From Melampsora larici-populina 98AG31 (taxonomy: Eukaryota > Basidiomycota > Pucciniomycetes > Pucciniales > Melampsoraceae), in assembly GCF_000204055.1 (NCBI RefSeq), contig NW_006768783.1:1077266-1141265 (forward strand): DNA of 64,000 nt. The letters run 5' to 3'. Positions 1 to 11,280 of this stretch are shown in pieces. The notes below the pieces were generated by a model. It ran no database searches. It was not told the DNA's origin and worked only from the letters and a program-made list of their open reading frames with translations. The position numbers and the translations under genes are program-made. How positions within the stretch are numbered: the first letter of the stretch is position 1; every line of letters begins with the position of its first letter.

Positions 1-545
1 CGGTAGCAGCATCAGTTGGAAATTGTTCTGAAGACTCATATTTGGGTGTCAGAAGGAAATTGGCGGCTGAGCTTTCAACACATCTTCAAGATCATGAGCT
101 GTTGATTTCACCTATGCCTACACGAACAATGAAGACTCGGAAAACTCAATCCTTTGGCGCTGAGGTAGTTCGAGATCTGCTGTTTCGACTGGATCATGAG
201 GAAGTAAAATGCTTGTCTAAGTACTGGTTACGCATGCCCTATATGGGTTATGTCATAGCCAGTGCTTACAATTGGCCTGTGATACTATTGGAACCGCGGA
301 AGGCATACTGTAGCTCTTTCTTCCCTTATCGCACCTTACCAACTGAGGTCAAACAAGAGCCCATTGTGCTTGCTTTTGTTGATCAAGAACACTTTGTAAG
401 CTTTGGATGTAGGGACCTGGTGCCTCTTCCGTTTCCAGGATTCTTTGGCAAGGAACGTAACGCAGCTCAGCTTGAATCCACCAACATACCTGCTTGGATC
501 AAACATTATCAACCGCAGTTAGATAGGTGGATTGTGGAGAGTTGA
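1..545 (+). CDS. OTU-like cysteine protease domain protein, 3' part only
   Basis: The reading frame is open from base 3 to the TGA at 543-545, so the gene starts left of the window; the TTG at 42 is not a start. The visible ~180 residues resemble the C-terminal half of OTU-type deubiquitinase folds: a GNC..S...GVRRKLAAEL stretch, a hydrophobic strand ending in NWPVILLEP, then PIVLAFVDQEHFVSF, where the His would be the usual catalytic histidine. The catalytic Cys must lie upstream and cannot be checked. In fungi and plants OTU domains of this style often occur inside Mutator-like or other transposon proteins, and the next 4 kb are repeat DNA, so a transposon origin is likely (inference). Confidence 0.55.
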   Translation, partial: VAASVGNCSEDSYLGVRRKLAAELSTHLQDHELLISPMPTRTMKTRKTQSFGAEVVRDLLFRLDHEEVKCLSKYWLRMPYMGYVIASAYNWPVILLEPRKAYCSSFFPYRTLPTEVKQEPIVLAFVDQEHFVSFGCRDLVPLPFPGFFGKERNAAQLESTNIPAWIKHYQPQLDRWIVES

Positions 546-1316
546 TTCCTAAAAGATGTAATAGGATTCGTTTCGAGTTAATACTCTTTTCTTTTATGCT
601 CGTTACTTTACGAAAACTTTAGGAAGTCATGCAGTTTTTTTCTTGTACTTCAAGCTTGTTTGTTTTCTATTTGATTTAAGTTACATTTTGGTCTTGGTCT
701 CTCTCTTTTCTATCTGTTTTGTTTTGTTTTGAAATCAATAAGGAGTCCATCAAAGAAAATGCTCTTGAATCGTGACTTTTGTATCTTTCCTCAGAATTGT
801 AAGGGCCAGGATCCAGTAAATCATAAATTGACATTAAAATTGAAAGACTTTTGAGTCGCCCGGTTTCAAATTAAACCGGGCGATGTTTCAATAGAAGCGG
901 GCGACGAATTTCATGTTCTCCGAAATGCGGGCGTCGGGTTTTTTAAACCGGTTGCCAAATAGTGAGATCCCTGTCAATTAACTCAAAGTTTTGGCTTTAC
1001 TAAGTTTTTTCTTTTCACAAGGTTGAGGAATATGAAAGGAAGAAGACCCTCCCATGAAAGATCATGTGTCCTTGTGACCAATCATCTGTAGATCTTTTGC
1101 AACATGTGTGCCAAATCCTCTATGATCATTGTTTGGCTTTTATGGCTAGCAGTGAGAACATCCCCTCTTCATTGGTTAGTAAGATTTGACATAGCCAGGC
1201 CATGGCTGATGCACAGATCAGGTGTGTTTGAGTTACTTTAGACAAAATTGGCAAAACTAGCTACAGGTGTTATATATACTGCGCTGATGAACTTCTAAGA
1301 ACTTTTGGGTCAACCA
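546..1316. other. Non-coding stretch after the OTU gene
   Basis: No convincing gene. T-rich 3' flank to about 760, then a GC-rich patch at 850-950 that contains a hairpin (listed separately), then anonymous AT-rich DNA. Confidence 0.5.
856..883. repeat. Perfect 11-bp hairpin in GC-rich patch
   Basis: Arms TCGCCCGGTTT (856-866) and AAACCGGGCGA (873-883) pair perfectly around a 6-nt loop. GCGGGCG words follow to about 935. It may be an element terminus belonging to the OTU gene (inference). Confidence 0.6.
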
Positions 1317-1424
1317 TTTTTGGAACAGATGTACAAGTGCATCCAGAAAAGATACAACACATTTACTCTGCCAGCCCCAACTAATGTTTCTTATCTTTTC
1401 TGGAAGCACTTGTACATGCCAAAA
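1317..1424. repeat. Short inverted-repeat (hairpin) element
   Basis: Arms at 1317-1354 and 1392-1424 share TGTACAAGTGC and CCAGAAAAGATA in opposite orientation with a few mismatches, around a ~37-nt centre. A MITE-like foldback; no clear target duplication seen. Confidence 0.5.
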
Positions 1425-1878
1425 TTGATCAAGTTGAAAGAAACATAAACTGAAGTCAAATAAGTTTCACTCTTTATTGATGTCCTATTAATGTAGTGGG
1501 ACATGGCACAGAGGGTTTCACAGGCACAATTTGCAATATGCAATGCTAGAAGGATATGCTAATAGCAATCCTACACTTGTATCACCAACCACTAAGGCAA
1601 TGACCTGGCCCTGACACAATTTGGCTGGCTCCAGAGCATCATCTGGCCTTGGAGACTCCAGGTTGCATTCTCAAGAAGACCAGGGCCAGGTACGGGGATG
1701 TATTGAATGTGTAGGACTGAAAAGCTCAGGGGTAGTGTCCCAGGATCCTGGGCCTGTGATGGGGCTCCTGGGGCTTCTGAGACCAAGCTCAACTGACCTG
1801 GTGGCAGTGCACATACTGATTGGTTCCAAGAAATCATTGGGCAAGCTTGGCTGGGCAAGGCCAGGGTCAGGTCATGTA

Positions 1879-2555
1879 TTAGCTTGAACAAGCCCTCTCT
1901 GCGCGGCCACGTCTGCGCGCCTCGCAGAGGGGCTTGGGACTAATTGTGAGTTCCTGGCACAGAGACTCCACGAGTTAAGTCCACTTACGTAGTTTTTTGC
2001 TTTTTCCCGCTTTCCTCAGTGATAAAATCAACTTTACCTTGCAGGAAAAGTTGTTTGTATTTTTGTTCTACATGTGTTTCCATCTTGATATCCTGGTTAT
2101 CACTACTTCATCACCCTGATCATGAGTTGAGTTTTCAAGCTCTTATGTCCCATATGTAAATGAATGTACAGCCTGTATTTGCATAGTACGTGATTTAAAC
2201 ATAAGGATGTGCAAAACATTTGGTGAGTTTGGCACAGGCAGAAACTAGCGTACAAAAAGCACTGAAAGCAGACCACAATACAGGTGGGTGTTGTAAGAAT
2301 GTTAAAGCCACATTTCTGGCCGCATCAGATAGTTTGTCTACAATCTGAGGCTATGAGGATGTGTAGAACAAAAATATGAACAACTCTTCCTGCAAGGTAA
2401 AGTTGTTTTTATCAGTGAGGAAAGCGGGAAAAAGCGAAAAACTACATAAGTAGACTTAACTCGTGGAGTCTCCGTGCCAGGAACTCACGATTAGTCCCAA
2501 GCCCCTCTGCGAGGCGCGCGGACGTGGCCGCGCAGAGAGGGCTTGTTCAAGCTAA
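1879..2555. mobile_element. Non-autonomous Mutator-like element (677 bp), long TIRs
   Basis: Terminal inverted repeats of about 190 bp start TTAGCTTGAACAAGCCC at 1879 and end in the reverse complement at 2555; they are GC-rich outside and carry a GGAAAGCGGGAAAA-type block inside. The flanks are a perfect 9-bp direct duplication, GGTCATGTA, at 1870-1878 and 2556-2564. Long TIRs plus a 9-bp duplication are typical of Mutator-like elements. No transposase is inside. A second, 4.3-kb member of the same family lies at 38236-42558. Confidence 0.85.
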
Positions 2556-2796
2556 GGTCATGTACCAATCACAAGCTCTTTGAATCTTAGGTTTATCAAG
2601 GGCTCTAACTTTGAATTTTCAAGGAACTTGAGATATGTAGCCTGCAATGCAAACTTATAGGCACTGTCAAAACAAGTGACTACATGTGTGTTTCCCACAA
2701 AATGGTGCCTATATTGTCATTTCACACACTGTGATCTGCCAGATGATGTCTACATGCTTATATACACATGTAAATTTCAGAAAATAATGCCTGAAT

Positions 2797-2868
2797 GATG
2801 CAGGCGCCCTCAAAAATGGTGCCTGCATCTTGGAATAAACATGTAGGTGCTAGATTTCTGGCACCTAC
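2797..2868. repeat. Two adjacent small hairpins
   Basis: GATGCAGGCGCC (2797-2808) pairs with GGTGCCTGCATC (2818-2829) with one mismatch. GTAGGTGC (2843-2850) pairs with GCACCTAC (2861-2868). Both share a GGTGCC-like core, so they may be related. Confidence 0.45.
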
Positions 2869-2896
2869 ATATGTATTGAAGCATGGGAAGATGACT

Positions 2897-3056
2897 GCAA
2901 TTAGGATATTGGTGGATGAAAAAACCATTTTGAGTTGTGATTGGGACATTGATGAATGGAAAACCCTTTTCAACTTATAATTAGGATTTCAGTGGATGAA
3001 GAAATCATCTCAAGTTGCAATTAGGATTCTAGTGGACAGAATTTTTTTTGAGTTTT
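2897..3056. repeat. Tandem array, 4 x 40 bp (diverged)
   Basis: Four successive 40-bp units begin at 2897, 2937, 2977 and 3017. Each carries an ATTAGGAT..GTGGATGAA-like core and ends in a TTGAGTT-like motif. The same unit occurs in inverted orientation at 3800-3999. Confidence 0.75.
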
Positions 3057-3124
3057 GTACCAGTGCCACTTATCATCAGTGTATGAATTTCTTTCCTTTT
3101 TCTCAAAGAAATCCTTAACAACAA

Positions 3125-3266
3125 TGGTGCTCAAAGTAGAATTGGTTTCAAAAAACCCGGTCAACACAGTTAACTTTTTGGGTGTGAGCTGTTAATACAC
3201 AAAGTTGCTGCCAAAAAAAACTGGGTCAAGTAGGTCTTCTTGAAACCAGGCCTACTTTGAGCACCA
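3125..3266. repeat. 142-bp hairpin MITE-like element
   Basis: TGGTGCTCAAAGTAG at 3125 and its reverse complement ending at 3266 form the ends, and a GGTTTCAA block next to each end also pairs. It sits between the two inverted 40-bp arrays. No certain target duplication. Confidence 0.5.
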
Positions 3267-3799
3267 CTAACCTCTTCTCTAATAGCTCTGGGTTTTGTGA
3301 ATAGTGGTCATTGACATTGAGTTTCTCTTAGTTATTCTTCTGATTTCACTTCTCCTTTTTCAAATCCCTCTCAGTGTCAAGATCAATATCAAACTCGGTT
3401 ATGTTTGGAAAAGATGATTCTCTATGAAGGGTTTGATTTAAGCTTTGGGAAAAGAAGATCAAGGAATCAAAGAAATTTAAGGGATAGAGTGACCACCGAG
3501 AAATTTCAAAGAAGAACAATTGAAGTTATGAATGATTGATATTTTTTTGTTTGTTTGTAAAACTGTTGGAGTGATTTGAATTTGTTTTTATTGATTTGTC
3601 ATTCTTCTTGGATTTGTGAAAAGGTCTTGAATTCATTGTGGGGTTTCCTTTATTTTCTGAGATGGTCTTGAGTATATACTTTCTTGATCTGTAGTGAAAA
3701 ATTGAATTAGTCAGGATTTTCTGGAAGTTGATAACATTCTCAAGACAATGTTGATGTCCCCAAATGTCTCAAGTGTAACTTGATATGTCAGCTAATTGC

Positions 3800-3999
3800 A
3801 ACTCAAAATGGGTTTTCCATCCACCAATTTCCTGATTGCAACTCACAATGGTTTGTACATCCACCAATTTTCTAATTGCAAACCACAATGGATTTTCTGT
3901 TCAACAAAATCTTAATCACAATTCAAAATGGATTTTCTGTTCACCAAAATCTTAATCGCAACTCAAAATAGGTTTTTTGTCCACCAATACCTTCATTGC
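3800..3999. repeat. Tandem array, 5 x 40 bp, inverted copy of 2897-3056
   Basis: Units start at 3800, 3840, 3880, 3920 and 3960, each beginning AACTCAAAATGG-like and containing TCCACCAAT. They are the reverse complement of the 40-bp units at 2897-3056. A partial sixth unit follows. Confidence 0.75.
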
Positions 4000-4514
4000 A
4001 ACTTGAAAAATTCTCTTGTGGCAGGTGGAAAGGTGTTAGGCATTTTGTTCTGACCAAACATATTCCTAACACCTAAATATGCAAAATCGGATGTAGAATT
4101 TTCTCAAACACACCAATTTGTTGAGAATTTAGGCACAATAAAAAAGCCCCCACATCTTTTTTGGGCATCATCTGGCCAACCGCCTGGTGTTTTTCTTCTT
4201 TTATTTTTTTACTTTTTAAACACTATCAGTGTGTTTCTATTTCAATTGGTCTTTGTCCTCCCCAAGGGTTGCCTCCCATGCAATATCTGATCATATTGTT
4301 TTTGTGTAGCTACACAGAGAGAGTAGCATAGCACCTAACATGGTCAGGGCCAACAGGTAGAGTTGTGAGACATATTCCCTTGATTGAAATAGGATTGGGA
4401 AATTGAAAGTTGAGTGAGATTTAGAATATTATCTCTTTAAGGGTTTAAATGAGTTACCCCTAACCCTATAGGTATAATTTTTCAAAAACATTGGTGGAAG
4501 TTGCCAAAAGAAGC
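4000..4514. other. Upstream region of the Rab escort protein gene
   Basis: No gene seen. A hairpin with GGTGTTAGG / CCTAACACC arms lies near 4031-4071. The rest is AT-rich and would hold the promoter of the gene at 4515. Confidence 0.4.
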
Positions 4515-6273
4515 ATGAGCCAGAGAAGAGAAAGAAGAATGAAAGAAGAATATCAAACATTAATCATCGGAACTGGTTTAACTGAATCAATACTATCAAG
4601 GTGATACTCAACTCAACACTGGACTATCAAACTATCTAACTCACTAACTAACTAACCCATCAAACAAACAAACAGCTCATTAGATTCCACATCCATTCTA
4701 CAAATCGATCCAAACCCATTATACGGTTCAATCAATTGGTCAACACTATCAATACCACAAATCATCCAATGGTCAACCCAATCCGAACCATCAAACCAAT
4801 TCATCAATCTCACATCTCATTATTCAGAACAAATCAAAGAAACTATCGATTCAAAACAAATTAAATATCATTTGAATTTGATACCTACTCTTTTGTTTAC
4901 TAAATCAAAGTTAATAGATCATTTCATTCAAACTGGTTCATCAAATTCGATATCATTTCAACTTTTAAATCAGTTTTATTTTCTAGATTCTAAGAGGAAG
5001 GAATTGGTTTCTTTACCTTCTTCTAAACATGATTTATTTAATTCTGATTTATCTTTGATTAATAAAAGAAAATTAGTTAAACTTTTTCAAATCGTTTTAA
5101 ATGATTCAAATCAAACTCAAGATCAAGATGAAAATACACCACAACCAGAACCAAATGTACCACAAGACGAATCATTACACAGTTTTCTAGCATCTAAACC
5201 ATACGAATTCCCGACCAGTCTAATCTCACAACTCTCAGCTTTATCATTATCACCCTTAAAGTCCACCGAATCATCAAAACAACACTCGATCCAAAGGATC
5301 CAAACCTTACTAAATTCGATTGGAAGGTACGGAAACTCTAATGGATCAGCTTCGAGTTTTTTAATTTCCCAGTATGGAGGAACAGGTGAATGGATCGAAA
5401 GCATGATCAGATCATCTGCTATTCAAAAAGGAGCGACTCAAATCATTGGTAGAAGGATTAATTCGTTACGTAAGACTCGCAAGGGTTGGAGTATTCAAGT
5501 TGAAGATTTAGAGAGAAATGAGGTTTTGGAGTTTGGGGCTGAAAGATTGGTGATTGGAGTAGATCATTTAGATCTTTTGAAAGATTATCAAATCGGTAAA
5601 CCTAAACTTGCTTATATGATTCATAGATCTGTTGTGTTGGTTGAATCGATGGGGTTGAATTGGGATCTCGATGCAATGGAAATTAAACATACTTTGATTG
5701 TCATTGATTCTGAAACTCATGGAAATCCTATTCAAGTTTTAATCATTGGATCTTCTTCTGAATGTTGTCCAGATAATCAAGGTCAACCTTTTTTCGTTTT
5801 CTTGAAAAAAGATGTTGAAAGACTGATAATGTTTTCTTTTTTTTCGATTAGTGATTATTTATTTATCTACTGTTTCTAATGAGATTTCAAAAAATGAAAA
5901 TCCAGAGGAAATGTTGGGTCCGGTTTTGGATTTAATACTTAGACCTACAGTAGAACCATTAATGAAACTTTTTTATACTCAACAAGTCTTTCATCATATC
6001 AAAACTGGTGATTTTCAAGATATAGATCATCAAAATGAAGATCATCAAGATAAAGATGAGCAAGACAAAGAACATCAAGACAAAGAATATCAAAATAAAG
6101 ATGATCAAGACAAAGATGATGAAGAGAAAAAGATGGTGGTATTGAATAATTGGCCAGAAGAGATTGAAGATTCTGGATTAGGTAGATTATCAGAATGGGT
6201 TTATGAATACGTAGAAAAAGTCATGAAAGATGAATTTTCAAAAGATGTTCACACAGATAATGTAGAAGAATGA
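4515..6273 (+). CDS. Rab escort protein (Rab geranylgeranyltransferase component A), REP/Mrs6-like
   Basis: Three exons by manual splicing: 4515-4600, 4676-5781, 5852-6273 (introns 75 and 70 nt, the first with ACTAAC before the acceptor), giving 537 residues. REP presents newly made Rab GTPases to the geranylgeranyl transferase and delivers them to membranes. Family signs: the GDI/REP N-terminal nucleotide-binding-like motif YQTLIIGTGLTESILS, then DPNPLYGSINWS, a VSLPSSKHDLF block, and SIGRYG..SSFLISQYGGTGEW, the conserved GDI/REP core. After intron 2 the frame reads IIYLSTVS, as in REP C-terminal domains. An alternative in-frame ATG is at 4539. Odd: a low-complexity acidic tail of repeated DHQDK/DDQDKD units near residue 435-475. 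REP is preferred to RabGDI because of the long insert and length. Confidence 0.85.
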
Positions 6274-6662
6274 AATTAAGATATTTATTGTTTGGATTGG
6301 AATCTTATAACATATCATATTTTTCTTTACAATACTAGTATATATGCTATCTCTCTTCTATCTTTTTTTTATTATAGGTGATTCATCAGTTCTCTATACT
6401 ATTAATATCATTTTCATTTTTTCATTTATTGTATAAAACAATGCAATCCTAATTTCAACAATTCAAACTTCTTTGTTTTTATGTAAGATATAATTTACCA
6501 AGGTTTTGTTTATATGATTCTTTTAAACAATCAAAGTCAAATCTACTTTTGGTTTTGGTTTTTTACATTCAGATTGGTTCAGTGTGTCATGCATCATCAA
6601 GAGTTATGACATAATTCTTTTTTAAATCTGATCAACAAATCCTTTCAGAATTAGATTCCAAT
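6274..6662. other. 3' flank of REP gene
   Basis: AT-rich, no gene or repeat recognised. Confidence 0.4.
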
Positions 6663-7914
6663 TCATTCATTCATAAACAAACAGACAGACAATTGAATAA
6701 ACCAGCAAACAAACAAAGAAGATGACAAATCTTTCAAGGCTCCTATACTTCTCATGATGATTACAAATGGTGATTTAAAGCTTTTCAAAACCTTTTTTTT
6801 TGAAAATCTATGATTTTGGAGTGTCTGAACAAAAGATATCTGATCAAGACTGAGACCATTCAGACTGAATCTATGAGCTTTTGGTATTGATCTTGAATAT
6901 TGGAGGACAGCGTGATCTTCAGAAAAGACATGCTCAAAGGGAAGCTGGTAGTTGTATGCTATTTCCACTGCAGACAAAGCAGAGTAAGTCTTTATTTTGC
7001 CCTTCCAGTATGTAAGTATATATTTGTAATTGTGCTCAACTGGTTCAACAAGGTAAGGAATTGACAATGGAGGTGTTCTTGAGGACATACAAAGACATCT
7101 CTTCAGTGGCAAAACATTGCATTTTCCTTGACCAGAATTGATGTGGTTTCTTGGTCACAAAGTCCAAGTAGATTGCTGGGGAAAGTCTTCTCAATCATTG
7201 TAAACCAAAGATCACAATGAGGAAGCTGATTATGGTCTTTGAAGATGCAGTGGTCAAGCAGGGCTTCAAAAGTAGAACAAGAAATTGATGAGAAGTAAGT
7301 AAAAGGTTTAGCAATCAAATGAGCTGACATACCCTTGGTGCTAGATTGGAGGCCACAAGCTAGTAGTTCTCTACATTCTTTCCCACTCTTTGATGTAACA
7401 TTTCACTAAAGTTTTTTCCTGCAGGCAGTGGGTGATCCTCAGCTTTCTTTAGTAGAGGGTGTGTTACTCTGGTTGTCATCTAATTCTGGACCACAGGTGT
7501 TTTGACCAGCAGCAGAATCACCAGTGAGATCAATTATGGCTATGATGTGTACTTGAGAAAAGGGTTGTGATATGGTGAAGTTGACTGAAGAGGTGTTCAA
7601 AGCAGTAACATTTCTGGGAAAAGATTGTGACTCTCTTTCTATCAATTCTTTTCTCAGAAGCCCCTTGAGACCCATCCAACCTGGGTTTGATTCTAGTATA
7701 TCATTGTTCCTCAATACAAATTCCAAAAGCATCCATCTACTATTTTCTCTATTTCATTCAAAATGAATGAAGAAGGATTCGACCTAACTTTGAAGGAAAT
7801 CTCCTTGACTAAACTCAACCAACTCACCAGGGACTTTTTGCAAGATTCAGCCAGATCTGGCAACAGACAGTATGGGACTTGACTACTTGCTACAGCCAGT
7901 GTGGAACTATGCAA
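6663..7914 (-). pseudogene. Hypothetical gene or gene remnant
   Basis: Four adjoining minus-strand open stretches (7914-7711, 7732-7439, 7330-7103, 7112-6663) read like ordinary protein (for example KSLVSWLSLVKEISFKVRS and LLRKELIERESQSF) but change frame between pieces without obvious introns. At 7103-7112 two frames overlap, as after a one-base shift. No family recognised. It could be a multi-exon gene I could not splice or a decayed copy of a family member. Confidence 0.3.
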
Positions 7915-7956
7915 ATAGTTCTGGACCTTGCTTTAGAGTCCAGACAATCACCCCTT

Positions 7957-7987
<31 letters not shown>

Positions 7988-8999
7988 CTTCTTCTCTTCT
8001 TCTTTTTTTGGTGGACTCCCTGCATCCCACGGATTTTCCCCGGGAAATGCAGGGGCGGGCTGTGGGATAGCTCAAGAGGGCTGGGGCAGGTGCTCAGGTG
8101 AAATTGCTATTGAAGAATTTTGGCTGTACTGAAAAAATCTTCAATTCACCAAAAAAATTCAAGAAACAGTCAAGCTGTAAATTTCCTTCAACTTCTTCAG
8201 CCCATAAACTCAAGTTACACTCAATTTACAGCCCTAGACCTTCTACAGCTGGGCAGAAGGTTTCTTTATTGGTCCATCTATATTTTTGCAGGAATTCTTC
8301 TGTGAAAAATGCTGTGATATGGGCTTTGTTAGCTAAGCTATGGGTAAAAAACAGATCTTTTATGATTTGAAAACTTATCAAAGACTGGTATTGGATTTTA
8401 TGGCTTTGATCTTACTAACATGTTGTTTCAAATACTCAGTAAGATATAGGTCTACTGGTATCTCATTTGCTCCCATGATTAGTATTCTTCATCTAGGACA
8501 TTCAATTTCCTGATCAAAGGAATTCCATGCCTCATTTCTGGGATAAATTTGATGGTAATTTTTTTTTGCTTGGAATTAAGGGCTTTGCTTGATGATTCAT
8601 TCATGATAAATTATCATCATTACCTTTTTATGAGCTATATATTTGCCTATATTTGAATACATGGCTCACTTGCTTTCATTGTGCTGTAAAGTATGTTGTT
8701 GATGTATATGTTGAAAACAGTCATTATGAAATGATATTTTAAGTTTGTTTCGAAAGTTTTCAAGCCTTTGCTTGATCTGAAAATTTAATTTGATACATTC
8801 CGTATATCCGCACAATCATAATTTAATGAAAACTAGTAACAAGTAAATTATATAACACAAAGATAATAATTATACATAGTTATTTTGGGTGTGATAAAGA
8901 GACAAGTATAAGAAACAAGATAATGATAAAAGTTTACATGAATTTGTTTTGATTGTTTTGTTTTTCTTATAAATAATATGAAGTAACACCTTTGAGTTT
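7915..8999. other. Non-coding stretch
   Basis: A TTTTG/TTCTTC-rich tract (7958-8010) is followed by a GC-rich palindromic patch (CCCTGCATCCC ... GAAATGCAGGG, about 8018-8055). The remainder is AT-rich 3' flank of the gene ending at 9000. No gene supported. Confidence 0.4.
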
Positions 9000-11280
9000 T
9001 CAACGATGATGGTGTGCTCCACCTACATGTACATCTGCTTCATCACCAGATCCAGGTTTAGGAATTTCAATCTATTTGAAAAAAAAACAAAAACAAAATG
9101 ATCAGTTGAAGTTGGAAGATAGATGAGATGGACTGAAAAAAACTTACGCCAGTCCAAGAATGAGTCAGTGGAAGATCAAGATTAATCCATTTTCGATCTT
9201 CGAATGAGGTTTTCCAACCAAGTTGTAAAGCAGCAAATTGACAGATATTTGAAGAAACGGTACAAATGGTAGCAAGAGGCTACAAGAAAAAAAGGAAAAC
9301 GAAATCAATAAATGTCATATTCGAATCAATCAACATAGAAATCAATTCTAACATACTTTATCGGTTTCATCAGTTTGATGAATTTTAGAACTCCAACCAC
9401 CAGCCAAGAAATTCATATCAATAATTTGACCACGAGTATAACCAATCCTTTCAGATTTAACATGTGCATGAAAATGACGTTGAGAGTATTCATGTGGATG
9501 AGCAATTAAAGATAATTGTTTTGGAAAAGATTGTGATAAATGAAACAAATTCCATGTTGGTACCATATCATTTAAAACATCCATTATTAATGGTGTATCT
9601 GATGCTACGAAACTAAAATTTGAAAAAATGAGTGAACGGAAAAAACGAGTAATTGATTGGAAGGTGGGACTTACACATTGGGTGAGAGGGGTAGTTTCTC
9701 ATTGGTGCTTCGTAATTGAGTCCAAGTTGAATTGATAGCGTCCAAATAATTCGTAATCGGAATATAATCAAGTTTATGATCCTGGTTAAATGGATGTCTA
9801 TCACCTCTGAGAAAAAAAGGAAAATAAAACATGATTAATAATCTTTCAAAGTATCAAATTAGTAAAAAGGAAAGAAGAACTCACTTTCGAATATGAACCG
9901 AAACAAATGGAGCTAATTTACCATTCTCACCACCTTTCCAAACATTAGAATCGATAATCTCTTGTTTAGTTTCTTCAATTAATTTTAAATTTTCATGATT
10001 TAAAGAAAAGATGGATTCGAATGAATCTTTTGCCATCTCAAAGATTGGTTTTCTTGGCTTAGGTATTAAACTTGGTAAACCATCAGTTTTCTTCTCATTT
10101 CTTACTTTATCATCTCCGTATGCTAATAAGAATTCTGAATCTGAGAAATGGTATGGGAAAATTGATGATGTGATGATCCAATGTCTTGATGAACGTGGAC
10201 ATCCCATCATTTCTTCTGGTGGTGGTGGTTGACAATCTGGTGCGGGACTGATTAAGGCAAACGAGTTCAGCTTACGATTAATAAACTGCAAAAAGGTGTA
10301 ACTTACAGTTCCTGAAAGTGATCATTCCAAAGTCCTCGGTCCCATTCCCCATCAGCAATGAAAAACGTACGTCCATCTTTTTTGGCTAAAGCGAAAGCCA
10401 GTGTAATCGCATTAAGATGAAATGCCATCTTTTGATTGAAACCAATCCAATGATGTTAGAATGTAAAATCCATCAAACTTGCAGAAAAGAAAGTACTTAC
10501 ACCAAAGTCATCATCTAATAAATAAGTTAAAGTTTTTGAACAAATAGTCCGACCTTGATTATCAGTCTTCGAATAAGGTTGAAGATCTTCAAATTCTTTT
10601 TCTTCTTTAGTTAATGAAAAATATGGAATATGTATAGGAAGACTATTATTTAAAGTAATATGATTTTCCATGCCATCTTCAGTAAGAGAAAGATCAGTTG
10701 CTTGTAATTTACAATCTTCTAAATAATGAGAAGGAGAAAAAGGAAATTGTCGGGAGATGTTAGCATGAGGATGAATTGAATTGGAATTGGAATGAGTTTC
10801 AAGTTCATCAAATCCATTACTAGCTTTTCCTAATAAAACAAATAAACCCATCAAACCACATGCCGTCAAGATGGCAATCATAACGGTTTTATGTCCTAAA
10901 GCTTCACCTGGATCTGTCCATTTCTCTTTATCATATTGAAAAAACTTTAAAACTTTATTTTTCTTTTTATGATTCGGATTATAATGGTTTTCTAAATCTT
11001 GATTATAATCATGAGAATTAAATCCATCATAAACTTTATGATCTGTCGAAAACTTTCCATCATTTGAGTATGGTGTTCTTGCGCTGGTAGGTGATCTTTG
11101 AATTAAAGGTGATAAAGGTGTTGAATTGAATACATTGGGTGATAATAATGTTGTATCATATGGTTGATGGATTTGAATTGAAGGTGTTGAGGTTCGTTCG
11201 TCGTATTCTGGTAATAAGAATGAAGTTTGATCACGGATTTCATCGTTGGGTAAAGACATCTTTTCAGGCATGGCCGGCAT
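9000..11280 (-). CDS. Type II membrane glycosyltransferase-like protein, FUT8/GT23-like
   Basis: Seven exons by manual splicing (11280-10501, 10428-10307, 10247-9885, 9806-9675, 9612-9357, 9279-9148, 9071-9000), phases consistent, 618 residues; introns 59-78 nt, most with GTAAGT donors. The N-terminal ~150 residues are polar and disordered, then one membrane segment (TVMIAILTACGLMGLFVLLG), suggesting a Golgi-type signal anchor. The lumenal part has FVSVHIRKGDRH, matching the H-x-R-x-x-D nucleotide-sugar motif of alpha-1,6- and O-fucosyltransferases, and near the end ICTVSSNICQFAALQLGW, resembling the CTFSSQVCR region of FUT8. The start is the first ATG (11280) of a frame that extends upstream; 11265 is another ATG in the same frame. 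Donor and acceptor sugar are not predictable. Confidence 0.75.

Noticed and set aside
1592..1891. Overlapping ~90-codon frames on both strands
   Set aside because: Arise from a GC-rich repeat with inverted CCTGGCC/GGCCAGG words; no family signal.
2897..3999. CRISPR-like array
   Set aside because: Units are contiguous diverged 40-bp tandem repeats without spacers, in a eukaryotic genome.
5828..5879. Extension of the REP exon to the TAA near 5879
   Set aside because: The extension departs from the family, while splicing 5782-5851 restores the conserved C-terminal frame.
8015..8100. tRNA-derived SINE or tRNA in the GC-rich patch
   Set aside because: No A/B-box pair or cloverleaf could be drawn.
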